NCBI RefSeq assembly: GCF_014138605.1
Contig: NZ_JACJHX010000001.1
Location: 620,001 to 684,000 of the forward strand
Direction of reading: 5' to 3'
Length of the DNA stretch: 64,000 nt
Origin: Peribacillus huizhouensis
GTDB lineage: Bacteria; Bacillota; Bacilli; Bacillales; DSM-1321
Shown here: positions 42,820-53,061 of the stretch, piece by piece
Layout of the letters: every line of letters begins with the position of its first letter
Numbering within the stretch: the first letter of the stretch is position 1
Made by a program: the position numbers and the translations under genes
The notes under the pieces: model-generated
Database searches by the model: none
What the model was told of the DNA's origin: nothing
Seen by the model: only the letters and a program-made list of their open reading frames with translations

Positions 42820-43479
42820 TTAACTGTTTAAATCGTACAATTGTCCTTTTACCATGAAAACAATATTTTCGGAAATATTGGTTACGTGGTCACCAACTCT
42901 TTCTAGATCGCGACAAACGAATGATAATTGTGTAACTTGGGACGTTAGTTCAGGGTTTTGCGCGATATATTCTAGCAATTCCTGGATCAGTCGACCATAC
43001 ATTTCATCAATTTCATTATCGAGCTCTGCCGTTTCTCTTGCCTTCTCTTCATCTTGTACATCATAGGCGAGCATAACTTGATTTAACATTGTAGCTGCTT
43101 TCTCAGCCATTAAAGGAATGTCATATAACGGTTTAAATAATTCCTTTTCGCCGATGCGAATAGTAGATTTTGCAACATTTACAGCTAAATCACCTATTCT
43201 TTCTAAATCTGTAGAAATCTTAATGCTTGAAATAATTCTCCTTAAATCTGATGCAACAGGCTGTTGCTTAGCAATCAACCAAATAACTTTCTCGTTTATT
43301 TCCTGATTAATTCGATTAATTTTATAATCATTGTCGATAACTTTTAGCGCTCGATTAATATCCTGTGCGACTAAAGCCTCTATGGATTCATGCAAAGCAT
43401 TTGCTGCTCTTGTACCCATTTCAAGCACCAAATTTTTAAGTGAAAAAAGCTCTTCTTCAAACCCTTGACGCACATTCAT
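42820..43479 (-). CDS. phoU: Phosphate signalling protein PhoU
   Basis: A 219-residue all-helical protein made of two three-helix repeats, each with the metal-binding PhoU motif E/DxxxD: DLRRIISSIKISTDLERIGDLAVN in the first and CRDLERVGDHVTNISENI in the second. PhoU lowers PstSCAB uptake activity and PhoR signalling when phosphate is plentiful. It is usually last in the pst operon, but here it stands alone with its own terminator and GGAGG ribosome site. The family call is firm. Confidence 0.92.
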   Translation of the reverse strand: MNVRQGFEEELFSLKNLVLEMGTRAANALHESIEALVAQDINRALKVIDNDYKINRINQEINEKVIWLIAKQQPVASDLRRIISSIKISTDLERIGDLAVNVAKSTIRIGEKELFKPLYDIPLMAEKAATMLNQVMLAYDVQDEEKARETAELDNEIDEMYGRLIQELLEYIAQNPELTSQVTQLSFVCRDLERVGDHVTNISENIVFMVKGQLYDLNS

Positions 43480-43599
43480 TATTTATCCTCCTTTAAAACC
43501 AATATAGAAAGCCACTTTGCTTCTATTAATAAAGCATATAATAGAAAGATCATTATTTTCAACTAATTTACATAACATTTACATTCCATAAAAGTTTAT

Positions 43600-44223
43600 T
43601 CATGATCCACATGAAAGAACAATAGCACCGTCATCTCTTAAACGATTAACAGAGCAACGATGCGCCCGTTCAAACTCCAACAAACGTTCTTCAATTTTTC
43701 TTCCTTGTTTATCTGGATACAATTTTTCATCACCATAATGTGGAAATACACGCACATCCGTTATTCCTAACCCTGTTAATTCTTCTAATCCTTCTATTGC
43801 TTTTTCTGGAAAGAAATGCTCTACCAGTTTAATATCAGGGCCAAGAACAATCGAACCAGTGCTCACCCCTACAAGAAGTCCACCATTTTCAGCAAACTCT
43901 CGAATAATCTTATCAGCCCCGCTCTCCTTGAGATGATACAGTAAATTAAATGGATTACCTCCATTCAAAAATATAACATCTGATTGGCGAAGTATCTCAG
44001 GTTCTTCAAACTCAATATCTACAATACGAACATTCTTCATTCCCATTTCGTGAAAATCTCGCAATGTCTTTAAAACAAACTCGTTATTCCACTTCTCTGT
44101 ATTTGAAGCAGTCGTTATTATGGAAATTCTCGCATCCTCAGGATTGATTTTAATGCAATGCAAAAAACGACTTCTAATTGCATCTGTATAAAAGCCAGCT
44201 GATGTTAATAAAATTTTCCCCAT
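43600..44223 (-). CDS. Peptidase E-like (family S51) protein
   Basis: A 207-residue class I glutamine-amidotransferase-like hydrolase. The nucleophile elbow is GVSTGSIVLGP (serine after GV), the preceding strand is VIFLNGGNPFNLLYHL and the histidine lies in VFPHYGDEK. These match the S51 family (peptidase E, which cuts Asp-X dipeptides, and cyanophycinase). The S-T-G-S elbow differs from the G-x-S-A-G of classical peptidase E, so the substrate is uncertain. It starts after GAGGGGGAG. Confidence 0.8.
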   Translation of the reverse strand: MGKILLTSAGFYTDAIRSRFLHCIKINPEDARISIITTASNTEKWNNEFVLKTLRDFHEMGMKNVRIVDIEFEEPEILRQSDVIFLNGGNPFNLLYHLKESGADKIIREFAENGGLLVGVSTGSIVLGPDIKLVEHFFPEKAIEGLEELTGLGITDVRVFPHYGDEKLYPDKQGRKIEERLLEFERAHRCSVNRLRDDGAIVLSCGS

Positions 44224-44560
44224 CGACTCTCTCCCCCTCGATTTCTATACTTTATCAGTTCAGCAGTGATCAGGAAAACTCCTGCTGAATTTCATAAGAT
44301 ATTCTTACATTGTCCTCTATGATGTATTGCTGAAATTCCATTCCATGTTTGTATCAGTTTGATTGAAAATCATCCCACATGATTAACAACAAGAATCAAC
44401 AATATCATTTGCCAGGGGCACTTAGCAGAAATTAAGCTACGTTATGTAAGAGGTTGTATAACATTACTATTAAGATAAGAGTCGACTTTTCTAAGAAACA
44501 ACAATTGAGTTTTTACTTTAGAAGATTATACTTTGACTTTTTTTGAGACAACTAGCAATT
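44224..44560. other. Intergenic region, nothing recognised
   Basis: Low-complexity AT-rich DNA between the S51 gene start and the mosaic repeat. No ORF with a ribosome site was found. Confidence 0.4.
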
Positions 44561-44804
44561 CACTATAAAGTTCAACTAAACTTCTGCTCAAGCATTGGTA
44601 GCTTTTACTGTATCTCACCAACCGGGATTTCACTTCAAAAAGCGAGGCGACTGCCCAGCCCTAACAAGCATGATGGTGTACTCTGCCACAGAGAAACAGC
44701 TTATAACCTCAGACGTGCTAATAGCCAGCAGTTATCCCCCACCTACGCTTCTTCGCCTCCCTAAGACATGAGGTGAAGGTTTTACCCCGTTAACGCGGGA
44801 TAAA
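44561..44804 (+). repeat. Mosaic hairpin repeat (long copy)
   Basis: Contains CTCACCAACCGGGATTTCAC, GCGAGGCGACTG, CCAGCAGTTATCCCCCACC, TACGCTTCTTCGCCTCCC, CATGAGGTGAAGG and CGTTAACGCGGGATAAA. It precedes the SulP gene by about 120 bp. Confidence 0.65.
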
Positions 44805-44921
44805 AGGATATGTAGTGACATGAACTCTATTCATTACCATAGTCACATGTTATAATCAATTTTATTGTAATCCACATGTTTACTATTTAATCAAGTTATT
44901 TTTTATATAAGGAGTGTTTAT

Positions 44922-46382
44922 TTGAATACCGCTAGATTAAAACAAGAATGGTTTGGCAATACACGGGGAGATATTCTTTCGGGCATTGTTGTTGCTTTGG
45001 CCTTAATTCCCGAAGCGATTGCATTTTCAATCATTGCAGGAGTAGATCCAATGGTTGGCTTGTATGCCTCGTTTTGTATTGCAATTGTTATTGCCTTTGT
45101 GGGCGGCCGCCCCGGGATGATTTCAGCCGCGACTGGGGCAATGGCACTTGTCATGGTTGATTTGGTTAAAGATCATGGCCTGCAGTTTTTATTAGCTGCG
45201 ACTATTTTGACTGGGATCATCCAGATTTTCCTTGGTGTATTTAAAATTGGAAAACTGATGAAATTTATTCCAAGACCAGTTATGGTTGGCTTCGTCAATT
45301 CACTGGCAATCTTAATTTTTTCTGCTCAATTGACTCACTTTGTCGGTGAATCATGGGTGATGTACGTGATGACTGCTTTCGCACTTGCGATTATCTATTT
45401 ATTTCCTTATGTAACTAGAGTCATACCCTCACCACTTATCGCTATTATTGTCATAACTATCATTGCTGTTATGACAGGAGCTACTGTTCGGACTGTCGGA
45501 GATATGGGGGTACTTACGCAAGCTTTACCAACGTTTTTCCTTCCTGACGTTCCTTTTACGATGGATACGTTCATGATTATTTTTCCTTATTCACTTGCAT
45601 TAGCATTTGTAGGACTATTAGAGAGTTTATTGACTGCTCAAATTGTAGATGATTTAACGGACACGGAAAGTAATAAGAACACAGAAGCACGAGGTCAAGG
45701 AATCGCGAATATCGTTAGTGGGTTCTTCGGTGGTATGGCTGGTTGCGCCATGATTGGACAATCTGGCATTAATATTAAATCTGGCGGTCGCGGCAGACTC
45801 TCTACCTTTGTTGCTGGGGTTTTCTTGTTAACCTTAATTGTTCTTTTAAATGATGTTCTTGTGAAAATTCCAATGGCTGCCCTGGTTGGCGTAATGATCA
45901 TGGTTTCGATCGCGACATTTGATTGGTCATCACTAACAAAGCTACATCTTGCTCCTATCACGGACACATTGGTCATGCTGGTGACAGTAATCGTTGTTCT
46001 TTACACAAATGATCTTTCCAAGGGCGTATTTGCTGGTGTAATCTTAAGCATGATTTTCTTTTCAGCAAAAGCTTCTAAAGTGCAAGTTGAAAAGATAGCC
46101 GGTGAAAACAGCAAAGAAACCTTATACCACGTAAGAGGCCCTTTATTCTTTGCTTCCGTACAAGATTTTGTGAAACAATTTGACCTAAAAGAAGCAACCA
46201 ATCATGTTGTAATTGATTTTAGCCGCTCGAAAGTATGGGACGATTCTGCAGTAGGAGCGGTGGATAAGATCATTTTGAAATACCGAGCACATGGTAAAAC
46301 GGTCCAACTTAAAGGTCTTGATACAGAAAGCTCACAACTGCTAAAGAAACTAGCTGCAGATAAAGTTGAGACAGTAAATTAA
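44922..46382 (+). CDS. SulP family anion transporter with STAS domain
   Basis: A 486-residue SLC26/SulP permease: a 7+7 inverted-repeat membrane domain from residue 15 to about 390 ([60 protein letters not shown]) and a C-terminal STAS domain (residues 400-485, [20 protein letters not shown]). Such proteins carry sulfate, bicarbonate or other anions with Na+ or H+. The short [20 protein letters not shown] region is typical of the branch annotated as sulfate or bicarbonate transporters. The TTG start follows AAGGAG. Confidence 0.88.
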   Translation: MNTARLKQEWFGNTRGDILSGIVVALALIPEAIAFSIIAGVDPMVGLYASFCIAIVIAFVGGRPGMISAATGAMALVMVDLVKDHGLQFLLAATILTGIIQIFLGVFKIGKLMKFIPRPVMVGFVNSLAILIFSAQLTHFVGESWVMYVMTAFALAIIYLFPYVTRVIPSPLIAIIVITIIAVMTGATVRTVGDMGVLTQALPTFFLPDVPFTMDTFMIIFPYSLALAFVGLLESLLTAQIVDDLTDTESNKNTEARGQGIANIVSGFFGGMAGCAMIGQSGINIKSGGRGRLSTFVAGVFLLTLIVLLNDVLVKIPMAALVGVMIMVSIATFDWSSLTKLHLAPITDTLVMLVTVIVVLYTNDLSKGVFAGVILSMIFFSAKASKVQVEKIAGENSKETLYHVRGPLFFASVQDFVKQFDLKEATNHVVIDFSRSKVWDDSAVGAVDKIILKYRAHGKTVQLKGLDTESSQLLKKLAADKVETVN

Positions 46383-46389
46383 TCCAAAC

Positions 46390-46512
46390 AAAGAGGCTGC
46401 CTGAAAGGTTCAGACTCACACTCTATACACCGTTTATTGTGTCATTTACACGTTATATAAACGATATATTGGCGATGTGAGGTCCTGATCCTTTAGGGCA
46501 GCCTCTCTTTTA
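46390..46512. repeat. Palindromic terminator repeat, copy 5
   Basis: Outer arms AAAGAGGCTGCCTGAAAGG and CCTTTAGGGCAGCCTCTCTTTT pair closely; inner arms carry TCAGACTCACACTCTATA and TGTGAGGTCCTGATC. It lies between the convergent SulP and ppaC genes and should terminate both. Confidence 0.75.
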
Positions 46513-46516
46513 TTGA

Positions 46517-47446
46517 TTAATTCGTGAAAATGTTTGTTAACACAGGCACGATTTGTTTCTTACGTGATACAACACCTTCAAGTACAGCAATTTTATTATT
46601 CAATGTGACATTATACGCACGTTCCACAGCTTGAGCTTGTGCACCTAGTGCAAGTCCGACAGAATCGTTTGTCAAAATATCAGTTACGACAAATAGAAAC
46701 AAGTCTAATCCTTTGTCTGCGATGACAGCCTCAATTGCCGTTTCCAATTCTGCTTGGCGTACTAACACTTCATTCACATCGACTGCGTTTACTTGGGCGA
46801 TTTCAACCTTAGCATCTCCCATTGTGAATTCTTTAGCATCAAGCGAGATGAGTTGAGAAATTGTTTTATCACTAAGATCTGCTCCTGCTTTAAGCATTTC
46901 AAGACCATATGTTTCCGCATTAACTCCAGCAATTTCTGCTAATTCCATGGCAGCCGCAACATCTTGTTCTGTGCATGTTGGTGATTTAAATAATAATGAA
47001 TCAGAAATAATCGCAGAAAGCATCAGCCCTGCAACTGCTTTTGGAACTTCAAGATTGTTTTCTTTATAAATTTTATTTAGAATCGTAGCTGTGCAACCTA
47101 CTGGTTCAGCACGATAGTACAACGGATCACTCGTTTCGAAATTAGCAATTCGATGATGATCAATTACTTCAATAACTCGAACTTGATCAATGTCATCTAC
47201 ACTTTGTTGACGTTCATTATGGTCTACTAATATCACATCAGAAGCTTCTCCTTTTGCTGCTACAATTAAGCGAGGTGCTTCGAATTTAAATGTATCAAGT
47301 GCATATTGCGTTTCACCGTTTACTTCGCCTAGTCGAACGGCTTCAGCATTCATACCTAATTGTTTTTTTAGATCAGCATAGGCAATTGCTGAACAAATTG
47401 TATCAGTATCTGGATTTTTGTGTCCGAAAACAAGTACTTTTTCCAC
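46517..47446 (-). CDS. ppaC: Manganese-dependent inorganic pyrophosphatase
   Basis: A family II pyrophosphatase of 309 residues, hydrolysing PPi to phosphate in the cytosol. DHH-domain ligands are seen: His9, Asp13 and Asp15 in [14 protein letters not shown], Asp in ILVDHNE, and the DHH motif in [15 protein letters not shown]. The C-terminal DHHA2 domain ends [15 protein letters not shown] with the substrate-binding SRKK. The length matches B. subtilis PpaC (YybQ). GTG start after AAAGGAG. Confidence 0.95.
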   Translation of the reverse strand: MEKVLVFGHKNPDTDTICSAIAYADLKKQLGMNAEAVRLGEVNGETQYALDTFKFEAPRLIVAAKGEASDVILVDHNERQQSVDDIDQVRVIEVIDHHRIANFETSDPLYYRAEPVGCTATILNKIYKENNLEVPKAVAGLMLSAIISDSLLFKSPTCTEQDVAAAMELAEIAGVNAETYGLEMLKAGADLSDKTISQLISLDAKEFTMGDAKVEIAQVNAVDVNEVLVRQAELETAIEAVIADKGLDLFLFVVTDILTNDSVGLALGAQAQAVERAYNVTLNNKIAVLEGVVSRKKQIVPVLTNIFTN

Positions 47447-47766
47447 GTTATTGCTCCTTTAAATTAAAATTATTTCAGTTCTTTTATTTTAGCATAAAGT
47501 CTTGTGCAAAACACATTTCAAAATTGCAAGTTTTTTTAATTTCGCCTGCCTAATTTATTGAAAACATTTGTTGTGCTGTACATTCCGCTATTTCATATAA
47601 ATTTATTTTTTTATGCCTAACATCATCCTTGCTCATTCTATCAACCATTTGATAGTATAAGCCATTCAAGCACTTATTCAACAATTATTTTAGCAAGAAT
47701 TATACTTTTTATAAAAATCAAGATTTGATTTATTTTTATTTATCCATTACGATATTAAATAGCGAA
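47447..47766. other. Intergenic region upstream of the RNR operon
   Basis: The region holds the ppaC promoter and an AT-rich stretch without ORFs of interest. Regulatory sites of the RNR operon begin at 47767. Confidence 0.4.
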
Positions 47767-47814
47767 TCACAATATATAGATATTGAAAACCTAAGAAATA
47801 TCTATATATAGATG
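47767..47814. promoter_or_regulatory. Two tandem NrdR boxes over the RNR promoter
   Basis: Cores CAATATATAG (47770-47779) and CTATATATAG (47802-47811) both match the NrdR core CWATATATWG. The 16-bp boxes are separated by 16 bp, the usual linker. A -35-like TTGAAA (47783-47788) lies between them and a TATA-type -10 overlaps the second box, so the repressor NrdR with bound (d)ATP would block transcription. Confidence 0.8.
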
Positions 47815-48059
47815 TCAAGCTTTTGATGCTAAAATCCAGTTACCCAGAACCGGACAGTACATTCGACAGAACCTTACAAATTCACCTAACTAGATATAGT
47901 GACTCTCTAACTTATGTGAGTAAATGAAAAGATCGTCTGCAAACTAACTTTTTTTATTTTGCGAGATTTTTTGATTCACTCACCATGTGAGAAATTACGA
48001 ATCGGCTTTTTACAAATAACGCTACGATTTTTTGATGTATTTAAGGAGGAGCACTTTCT

Positions 48060-50372
48060 ATGAACCTACCAATTAATAATTCTTTTGCCTTTCCTGATGT
48101 GGAAAATTTAACAGAAGATGAAAGTTCACTACAGTTGAACCACCTGTCTAAAGAATTTGAAGGCAAGCTGGACATGGACAAATATAAGAAACGCTTTATG
48201 AAGTGGCTTGATCGCCAAGATGGGCCTACAGAAGAGCAAACTTCAAAAAAACTCATCCAAATGGCACTTGAGAGTGTCGACATTGACTCTCCAGACTGGA
48301 CGTTCGTCGCAGCAGCTGAGTTACTGAACGCCATGTATCGTGAAGCACAGGCTAATCGAGGCTATAAAGGAATGAAATACGGCTCACTTTACGAATTGAT
48401 TCACTTAATGTCAAGTGTCCAAGACGGGCAACGCTACCCAGTTTATAAAGCTGAATTGCTTGACGCTTATTCAAAAGAAGAAATTGACGAATTAGGCTCA
48501 ACCATTGATCCTGAAAAAGACAAGCTCTTCTCTTATATCGGTCTCTATTTGTTAAACGATCGATATCTTGCACGCCCAACGAACAACGCTGTCTATGAGT
48601 TGCCCCAAGAACGGTTTATGATCATTGCAATGGAAATTATGCGTCTTGAACCGAAAGAATATCGACTGCAATTTGTCAAAGAAGCATACTGGGCGATGTC
48701 AAACCTCTATATGACTGTTGCAACACCGACTCTTTCGAACGCGGGGAAAACACACGGACAGTTAAGCTCTTGCTTTATCGACGCAATTGAAGACTCTATT
48801 GACGGTATATATCTATCAAACTATGATGCTGCAAAAGTATCTAAATTTGGCGGCGGAGTTGGACTTTATGTCGGTAAAATCCGTTCACTCGGTTCAGACA
48901 TTCGTGGTTTCTCAGGAAACAGTTCAGGAACAACACCTTGGATTCGCCTGTTTAACCAAACAGCAGTAAGCGTTGATCAGCTGGGACAGAGAAAAGGTGC
49001 AATTGCGATCTATCTTGATGCATGGCATAAAGATATTATGAGTTTCCTAGATTTAAAAACACAAAATGGTGATGATCGTCTGAAAGCGCATGATATTTTT
49101 ACTGGCATTTGCATTCCAGATCTTTTTATGGAAGCTGTAGAAAATCGCGATGAATGGTATTTGTTTGATCCACATACGGTTAAACAAACACTTGGCTTCT
49201 CTCTTGAAGATTTTTATGATGAGAAAAAAGGCGAAGGTAGCTTCCGTGATCATTACGCACTTGCTGTAAAAGCAGCCAAAAATGGTGTTCTTCCAAACTA
49301 TGCTTTTGAAAAAATCAACGCAATTGAAATTATGAAAAGTATCATGATTTCTCAGTTAGAAGAAGGCGTTCCTTACATGTTTTATCGGGATGAAGTGAAC
49401 CGGAAAAACCCAAATAAACATAAAGGTATGATTTATTGTTCGAACCTTTGTACAGAAATCGCGCAAAACTTAAGCCCTTCTTCAATTACTGAAGAATACG
49501 AGACAGAAGATGGCGATGTTGTCATGATTCGTAAGAGCGGTGATTTCGTTGTATGTAACCTCTCTTCTATCAATCTGCCACGCGCTGTTTTAGATGATGT
49601 TCTAGACCGACTTATCCCGATTCAAGTACGAATGCTTGATAATGTAATCGACGTAAATAATCTTCCAGTCAAACAAGCAGAAATCTCAAACAAACGGTAC
49701 CGCGCGATTGGTCTAGGTACATTTGGCTGGCATCATCTGCTTGCAGAGAAAAATATTTACTGGGAGTCTGACGAAGCTGTTAAGTTTGCTGACACACTCT
49801 ATGAGGAAATTGCTTTTCTAACAATTAAAGCTTCAAATGAGCTAGCAAAAGAAAAAGGTAGCTATCCATATTACGAAGGTTCTGACTGGAATACTGGGAA
49901 CTACTTCGAACTTAGAAACTACCAAGATGAATCATGGACAGCTTTAAAAGAACAAGTACAAAAGCACGGCATCCGAAATGGATACTTGATGGCAATTGCA
50001 CCGAATTCCTCGACGGCGAAAATCGGGAATTCAACAGATGGGATTGACCCGCTTTATGAAATTGAATTTTACGAAGAAAAGAAAAACTTTAAGTTCAAGG
50101 TAACGGCTCCAGGATTAACGCCATCAACCTATGAATACTATAAAAAAACTCGATTCCACTTATCGCAAAAAGAAAGCATCCGTCATAACGCAGCTCGTCA
50201 GCGTCATATCGATCAGGCGATCAGCTTTAACCTTTACGTCCATAACACGATTAAAGCAAAAGATTTACTTGATATACACATGTCCGCATGGAGCAGTGGA
50301 ATGAAGTCAACTTACTATGTTCGTTCCACTTCTTCTGAATATGATAATGCTTGCGAAAGCTGTTCAAGTTAA
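48060..50372 (+). CDS. Class I ribonucleotide reductase, large (alpha) subunit
   Basis: A 770-residue catalytic subunit that reduces ribonucleotides to deoxyribonucleotides. No ATP-cone is seen at the N-terminus. Key parts are LSSCF (first redox Cys), the loop KFGGGVGLYVGKIRSLGSDI, AIYLDAWHKDIMSFLDLK, the radical-site region YCSNLCTEI, VVCNLSSINLPR (second redox Cys), the radical-path tyrosines in TYYVRSTS and the C-terminal shuttle CESC. The middle resembles NrdA of the eukaryote-like branch more than the shorter B. subtilis NrdE, so I leave the symbol blank. Strong AAGGAGGAG site; controlled by NrdR boxes 250 bp upstream. Confidence 0.9.
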   Translation: MNLPINNSFAFPDVENLTEDESSLQLNHLSKEFEGKLDMDKYKKRFMKWLDRQDGPTEEQTSKKLIQMALESVDIDSPDWTFVAAAELLNAMYREAQANRGYKGMKYGSLYELIHLMSSVQDGQRYPVYKAELLDAYSKEEIDELGSTIDPEKDKLFSYIGLYLLNDRYLARPTNNAVYELPQERFMIIAMEIMRLEPKEYRLQFVKEAYWAMSNLYMTVATPTLSNAGKTHGQLSSCFIDAIEDSIDGIYLSNYDAAKVSKFGGGVGLYVGKIRSLGSDIRGFSGNSSGTTPWIRLFNQTAVSVDQLGQRKGAIAIYLDAWHKDIMSFLDLKTQNGDDRLKAHDIFTGICIPDLFMEAVENRDEWYLFDPHTVKQTLGFSLEDFYDEKKGEGSFRDHYALAVKAAKNGVLPNYAFEKINAIEIMKSIMISQLEEGVPYMFYRDEVNRKNPNKHKGMIYCSNLCTEIAQNLSPSSITEEYETEDGDVVMIRKSGDFVVCNLSSINLPRAVLDDVLDRLIPIQVRMLDNVIDVNNLPVKQAEISNKRYRAIGLGTFGWHHLLAEKNIYWESDEAVKFADTLYEEIAFLTIKASNELAKEKGSYPYYEGSDWNTGNYFELRNYQDESWTALKEQVQKHGIRNGYLMAIAPNSSTAKIGNSTDGIDPLYEIEFYEEKKNFKFKVTAPGLTPSTYEYYKKTRFHLSQKESIRHNAARQRHIDQAISFNLYVHNTIKAKDLLDIHMSAWSSGMKSTYYVRSTSSEYDNACESCSS

Positions 50373-50458
50373 GTTAAAAGCGTATGCCTGCTGATTGTCT
50401 CAAGGAACATTTATTAGCTATGTGAGTTTTATCGGCAGCAACATATTAGTACACATTC

Positions 50459-50580
50459 GAGGCTGTCCCATAACGAAAGGGTCAGACCTCACCCTCTATA
50501 TATCGTTTATATGACTTGTAAAAGACACAATAAATGGTGTATAGAGAGTGAGGTCAAGACCCTTTTGGGACAACCTTTTT
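50459..50580. repeat. Palindromic repeat, copy 6, between RNR subunit genes
   Basis: Outer arms GAGGCTGTCCCATAACGAAA and TTTTGGGACAACC pair; inner arms GGGTCAGACCTCACCCTCTA and TAGAGAGTGAGGTCAAGACC pair almost fully. A T run follows. It stands in the 408-bp gap between the two subunit genes, which has no ORF of its own. Confidence 0.75.
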
Positions 50581-50780
50581 ATACGAGCTTAATACGAACT
50601 TATATTCCCTATCAATGAGTGTTCAATAAGAAAGATCCACGCCAATAAAATTCAAGGAGCGATCATCTACAAAGTCTAGCATTAAACATTCGTCAACTTG
50701 TATTTCGATGCAGTCTTTTTCTTTTACTAAGAATTTTTATTGGGATTTTGAACACCCTCTAATAACAAAGGAGCGATTAC

Positions 50781-51833
50781 ATGACATACCACATTAATAA
50801 GATCCGATTGTTAGAACCTACATATCCTACAAAGGCTACTGGTGTATTCAAAGGGGAAGGTTCAGGTTTCCTCCTGTGGAATGATATTCAGTACGAGAAA
50901 TTTTATGATATATATACACAATTAATCAACAACTTCTGGAAGCCATCAAGTGTAAGTATGATTCAAGACAAGAAGCAATGGGGCGAGCTAGACGAAGATA
51001 TTCAAGATGCATTTCTGGATATTATCACGATGATAGCAGGTCTAGATAGTTTACAAACACCGACATTGATCGAATTTTTACGATATGTTAAGGATCCTGC
51101 GGTAAAAGCAATCCTGGCAAACATGGCGCAACAAGAGTCCATTCATAACGAATCATATTCTTACATTCTTGCTTCATTAGTTCCTCTTGATAAGCAGAAG
51201 CAATTGTTTGATCGAATTAAACAACATCCGCAGGTTATAAAACGAAATAAACCAATTGTAGATGCTTATCAGAAATTCGTTGATGAACCTAGCCCACAAC
51301 ATTTATTCGAAGCTTTAGTTCATTCTACGAATCTTGAAGGCATTTATTTCTATCTTGCATTTGCTTTCTATTACAACTTAGGCCGCCAAAACTTAATGAC
51401 TGGTTCTGCGACGATGATTTCCTATATTCATCGTGATGAGATGGTTCATTTTGACTTTGTCGGAATGCTGATACAAATTTTAATGTATGAATATCCAGAG
51501 CTGAACAATGAAAGCAACACGAAATTTATTTATGAAACATTGGAAAAAGCTGTTGATCTAGAAAAAGAGTGGTCTGAATACATGCTTGAAGACATTCAAG
51601 GAAAAGCAGATCTTGATTTAGAAGAGTTTTACGAATACATTGAGTATATTGCTAATAAACGATTGCGCATGCTTGGATTGGATAATCTCTACAAAGAATA
51701 TCCAGAAAATCCAATGCCTTGGATTAAGACTTTTGATGATGAATCAATTAGATTGACCAAGACAGACTTCTTTGAACAAAAATCTAGAACGTATAGCCAG
51801 GTCAATGCAAGTAATGGCTTCGATGAACTATGA
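50781..51833 (+). CDS. Class I ribonucleotide reductase, small (beta) subunit
   Basis: A 350-residue ferritin-like subunit that holds the dimetal site and radical. All six ligands appear present: Asp in MIAGLDSLQTPT, Glu and His in AQQESIHNESYSYI, Glu in NLEGIYFYLAF, and Glu/His in HRDEMVHFDF. The tyrosine in ESYSYI fits the radical site, so it is not the metal-free class Ie. The C-terminus (NASNGFDEL) is the tail that docks on the large subunit. It overlaps the flavodoxin gene by ATGA. AAAGGAG precedes the ATG. Confidence 0.9.
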   Translation: MTYHINKIRLLEPTYPTKATGVFKGEGSGFLLWNDIQYEKFYDIYTQLINNFWKPSSVSMIQDKKQWGELDEDIQDAFLDIITMIAGLDSLQTPTLIEFLRYVKDPAVKAILANMAQQESIHNESYSYILASLVPLDKQKQLFDRIKQHPQVIKRNKPIVDAYQKFVDEPSPQHLFEALVHSTNLEGIYFYLAFAFYYNLGRQNLMTGSATMISYIHRDEMVHFDFVGMLIQILMYEYPELNNESNTKFIYETLEKAVDLEKEWSEYMLEDIQGKADLDLEEFYEYIEYIANKRLRMLGLDNLYKEYPENPMPWIKTFDDESIRLTKTDFFEQKSRTYSQVNASNGFDEL

Positions 51834-52276
51834 AAACAGCAATTGTGTACCATTCTGCGGGCGGAAATACAAAAGCTCTCGCAGAAGCCATTTATTCCTT
51901 TTTGCCAGAAGCGAAGCTATTCAGAGTAAAGGATTTTGACCTTAGCACAATTTCTCAATATGAAGGTTTATTGGTTGGTACCTATACTTGGGGCGATGGC
52001 GATTTACCTGCAAAAATCATCCCATTGTATGAGGAATTAGAAATTGCTCAAGTATCGCAATTAGTCACAGGGGTATTTGGCACAGGTGAAACAAACTACA
52101 ATCATTTTTGCGGAGCTGTAAACCGTTTCCGTGACATGCTCTTCGCTAACACACAATTAGCCGTTACCTTGAAGATTGAGCAGATGTATCAAGAATCTGA
52201 TCTATCGCGAATAAAAAAATTCACGGAAATTTACAAAGAGAAATTAAGAGTTCAACAAAATAAGCTTGTAAAATAA
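51830..52276 (+). CDS. Flavodoxin coupled to ribonucleotide reductase
   Basis: A 148-residue flavodoxin. The FMN phosphate loop is YHSAGGNTKALAEAI, the second loop is VGTYTWGDGDLP and the third GVFGTGETNYNHFCGAVNRF. These match the YkuN/YkuP flavodoxins of bacilli more than NrdI. Its start lies within the stop of the small-subunit gene, so it is probably an electron donor that activates or repairs the RNR metal-radical cofactor, as NrdI does in class Ib operons. That role is inferred from position. Confidence 0.85.
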   Translation: MKTAIVYHSAGGNTKALAEAIYSFLPEAKLFRVKDFDLSTISQYEGLLVGTYTWGDGDLPAKIIPLYEELEIAQVSQLVTGVFGTGETNYNHFCGAVNRFRDMLFANTQLAVTLKIEQMYQESDLSRIKKFTEIYKEKLRVQQNKLVK

Positions 52277-52285
52277 AGTTTTTTC

Positions 52286-52390
52286 AATAGAGTCAAACCA
52301 CGCATTCTAACCACAATTGATAGGCTACTTCCGCTTAAATTAGCCTATCAATTGTAGTTGCAGGGTTTGACTCTTTCGTTATGGGAAGCC
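52286..52390. repeat. Palindromic repeat, copy 7
   Basis: GAGTCAAACCACGCATTC and the GTTTGACTC side pair, and ACAATTGATAGGCTA pairs perfectly with TAGCCTATCAATTGT in the middle. It follows the flavodoxin gene by 10 bp and likely ends the RNR transcript. Confidence 0.7.
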
Positions 52391-52399
52391 CCCTAAACC

Positions 52400-52662
52400 C
52401 GCGTTTAACTATCAGCCAGTTTCATTGCGCCTCACCAATCGGGCTTATACTTCAAAATATGAGGCGACTGATGTAGGATCGTCTCCTTTGCTCATGTCCC
52501 GTGAGCAACAGAGACGCCATCAAAACCTGTGATAGTCCGTGCATAAGCTTGTAATACTATATCCTTTGTCGTTCTAGGGGCCGCAACTAGAATAGAAATA
52601 GGCTGTTGCTATTCCTCTCAACCTGGATGCTAGGAGTCATACTAGCCGTTAATGCGGGATAT
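52400..52662 (+). repeat. Mosaic hairpin repeat (long, divergent copy)
   Basis: Carries CCTCACCAATCGGGCTTATA, AATATGAGGCGACTG, TGTCCCGTGAGCAACAGAGA and the end AGCCGTTAATGCGGGATA. It fills the gap before the DUF3892 gene. Confidence 0.6.
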
Positions 52663-52742
52663 ACAAATGCGAATTTGCTATATTCCTATGTATACATTTT
52701 TTGTCTTTGTTTATTCTATGTGTATAGGAGGTGGCTTTCAAA

Positions 52743-53045
52743 ATGGATCGTTTTGAAGATGCATACAATCAATATAGACAGCAAGAAAATACAGATAATC
52801 TGATAAATGTAGAGGTTGATCATGGCAAGGAGTTTATTGAAGCTGTTCGGAAAAACGATGATGGTAATATCATAGCTGTCAAAACAAATACTGGCAGAGA
52901 GTTAGATTACCCTACCGCTCTATCTGAAGCAAAGAATGGAAAACTTGCTCATGTAGATGTATTTCATAAATATGGACGAGATATTTTACGAAGTGAACCG
53001 GACGGGTTAAAAGAAAATAACTTGGATGAGCTACCACATTTTTAA
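52743..53045 (+). CDS. DUF3892 family protein, 100 aa
   Basis: A 100-residue protein starting MDRFEDAYNQYRQQENTDNL. Residues 33-85 fit the DUF3892 pattern: AVRKNDDGNIIAVKTNTGRE, then the ALSEAKNGKLAHVDVFHKYG segment and the RSEPDG end. The function of DUF3892 is not known to me; members are small cytosolic proteins common in bacilli. The ATG is chosen over an upstream GTG because ATAGGAGGTGG lies at the right distance. A bidirectional terminator separates it from the cold-shock gene. Confidence 0.8.
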   Translation: MDRFEDAYNQYRQQENTDNLINVEVDHGKEFIEAVRKNDDGNIIAVKTNTGRELDYPTALSEAKNGKLAHVDVFHKYGRDILRSEPDGLKENNLDELPHF

Positions 53046-53061
53046 CAAGTTCTTCAAACAC

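Noticed and set aside
50781..51833. Class Ie (metal-free) RNR small subunit
   Set aside because: All six metal ligands and the tyrosine next to the ExxH motif are present.
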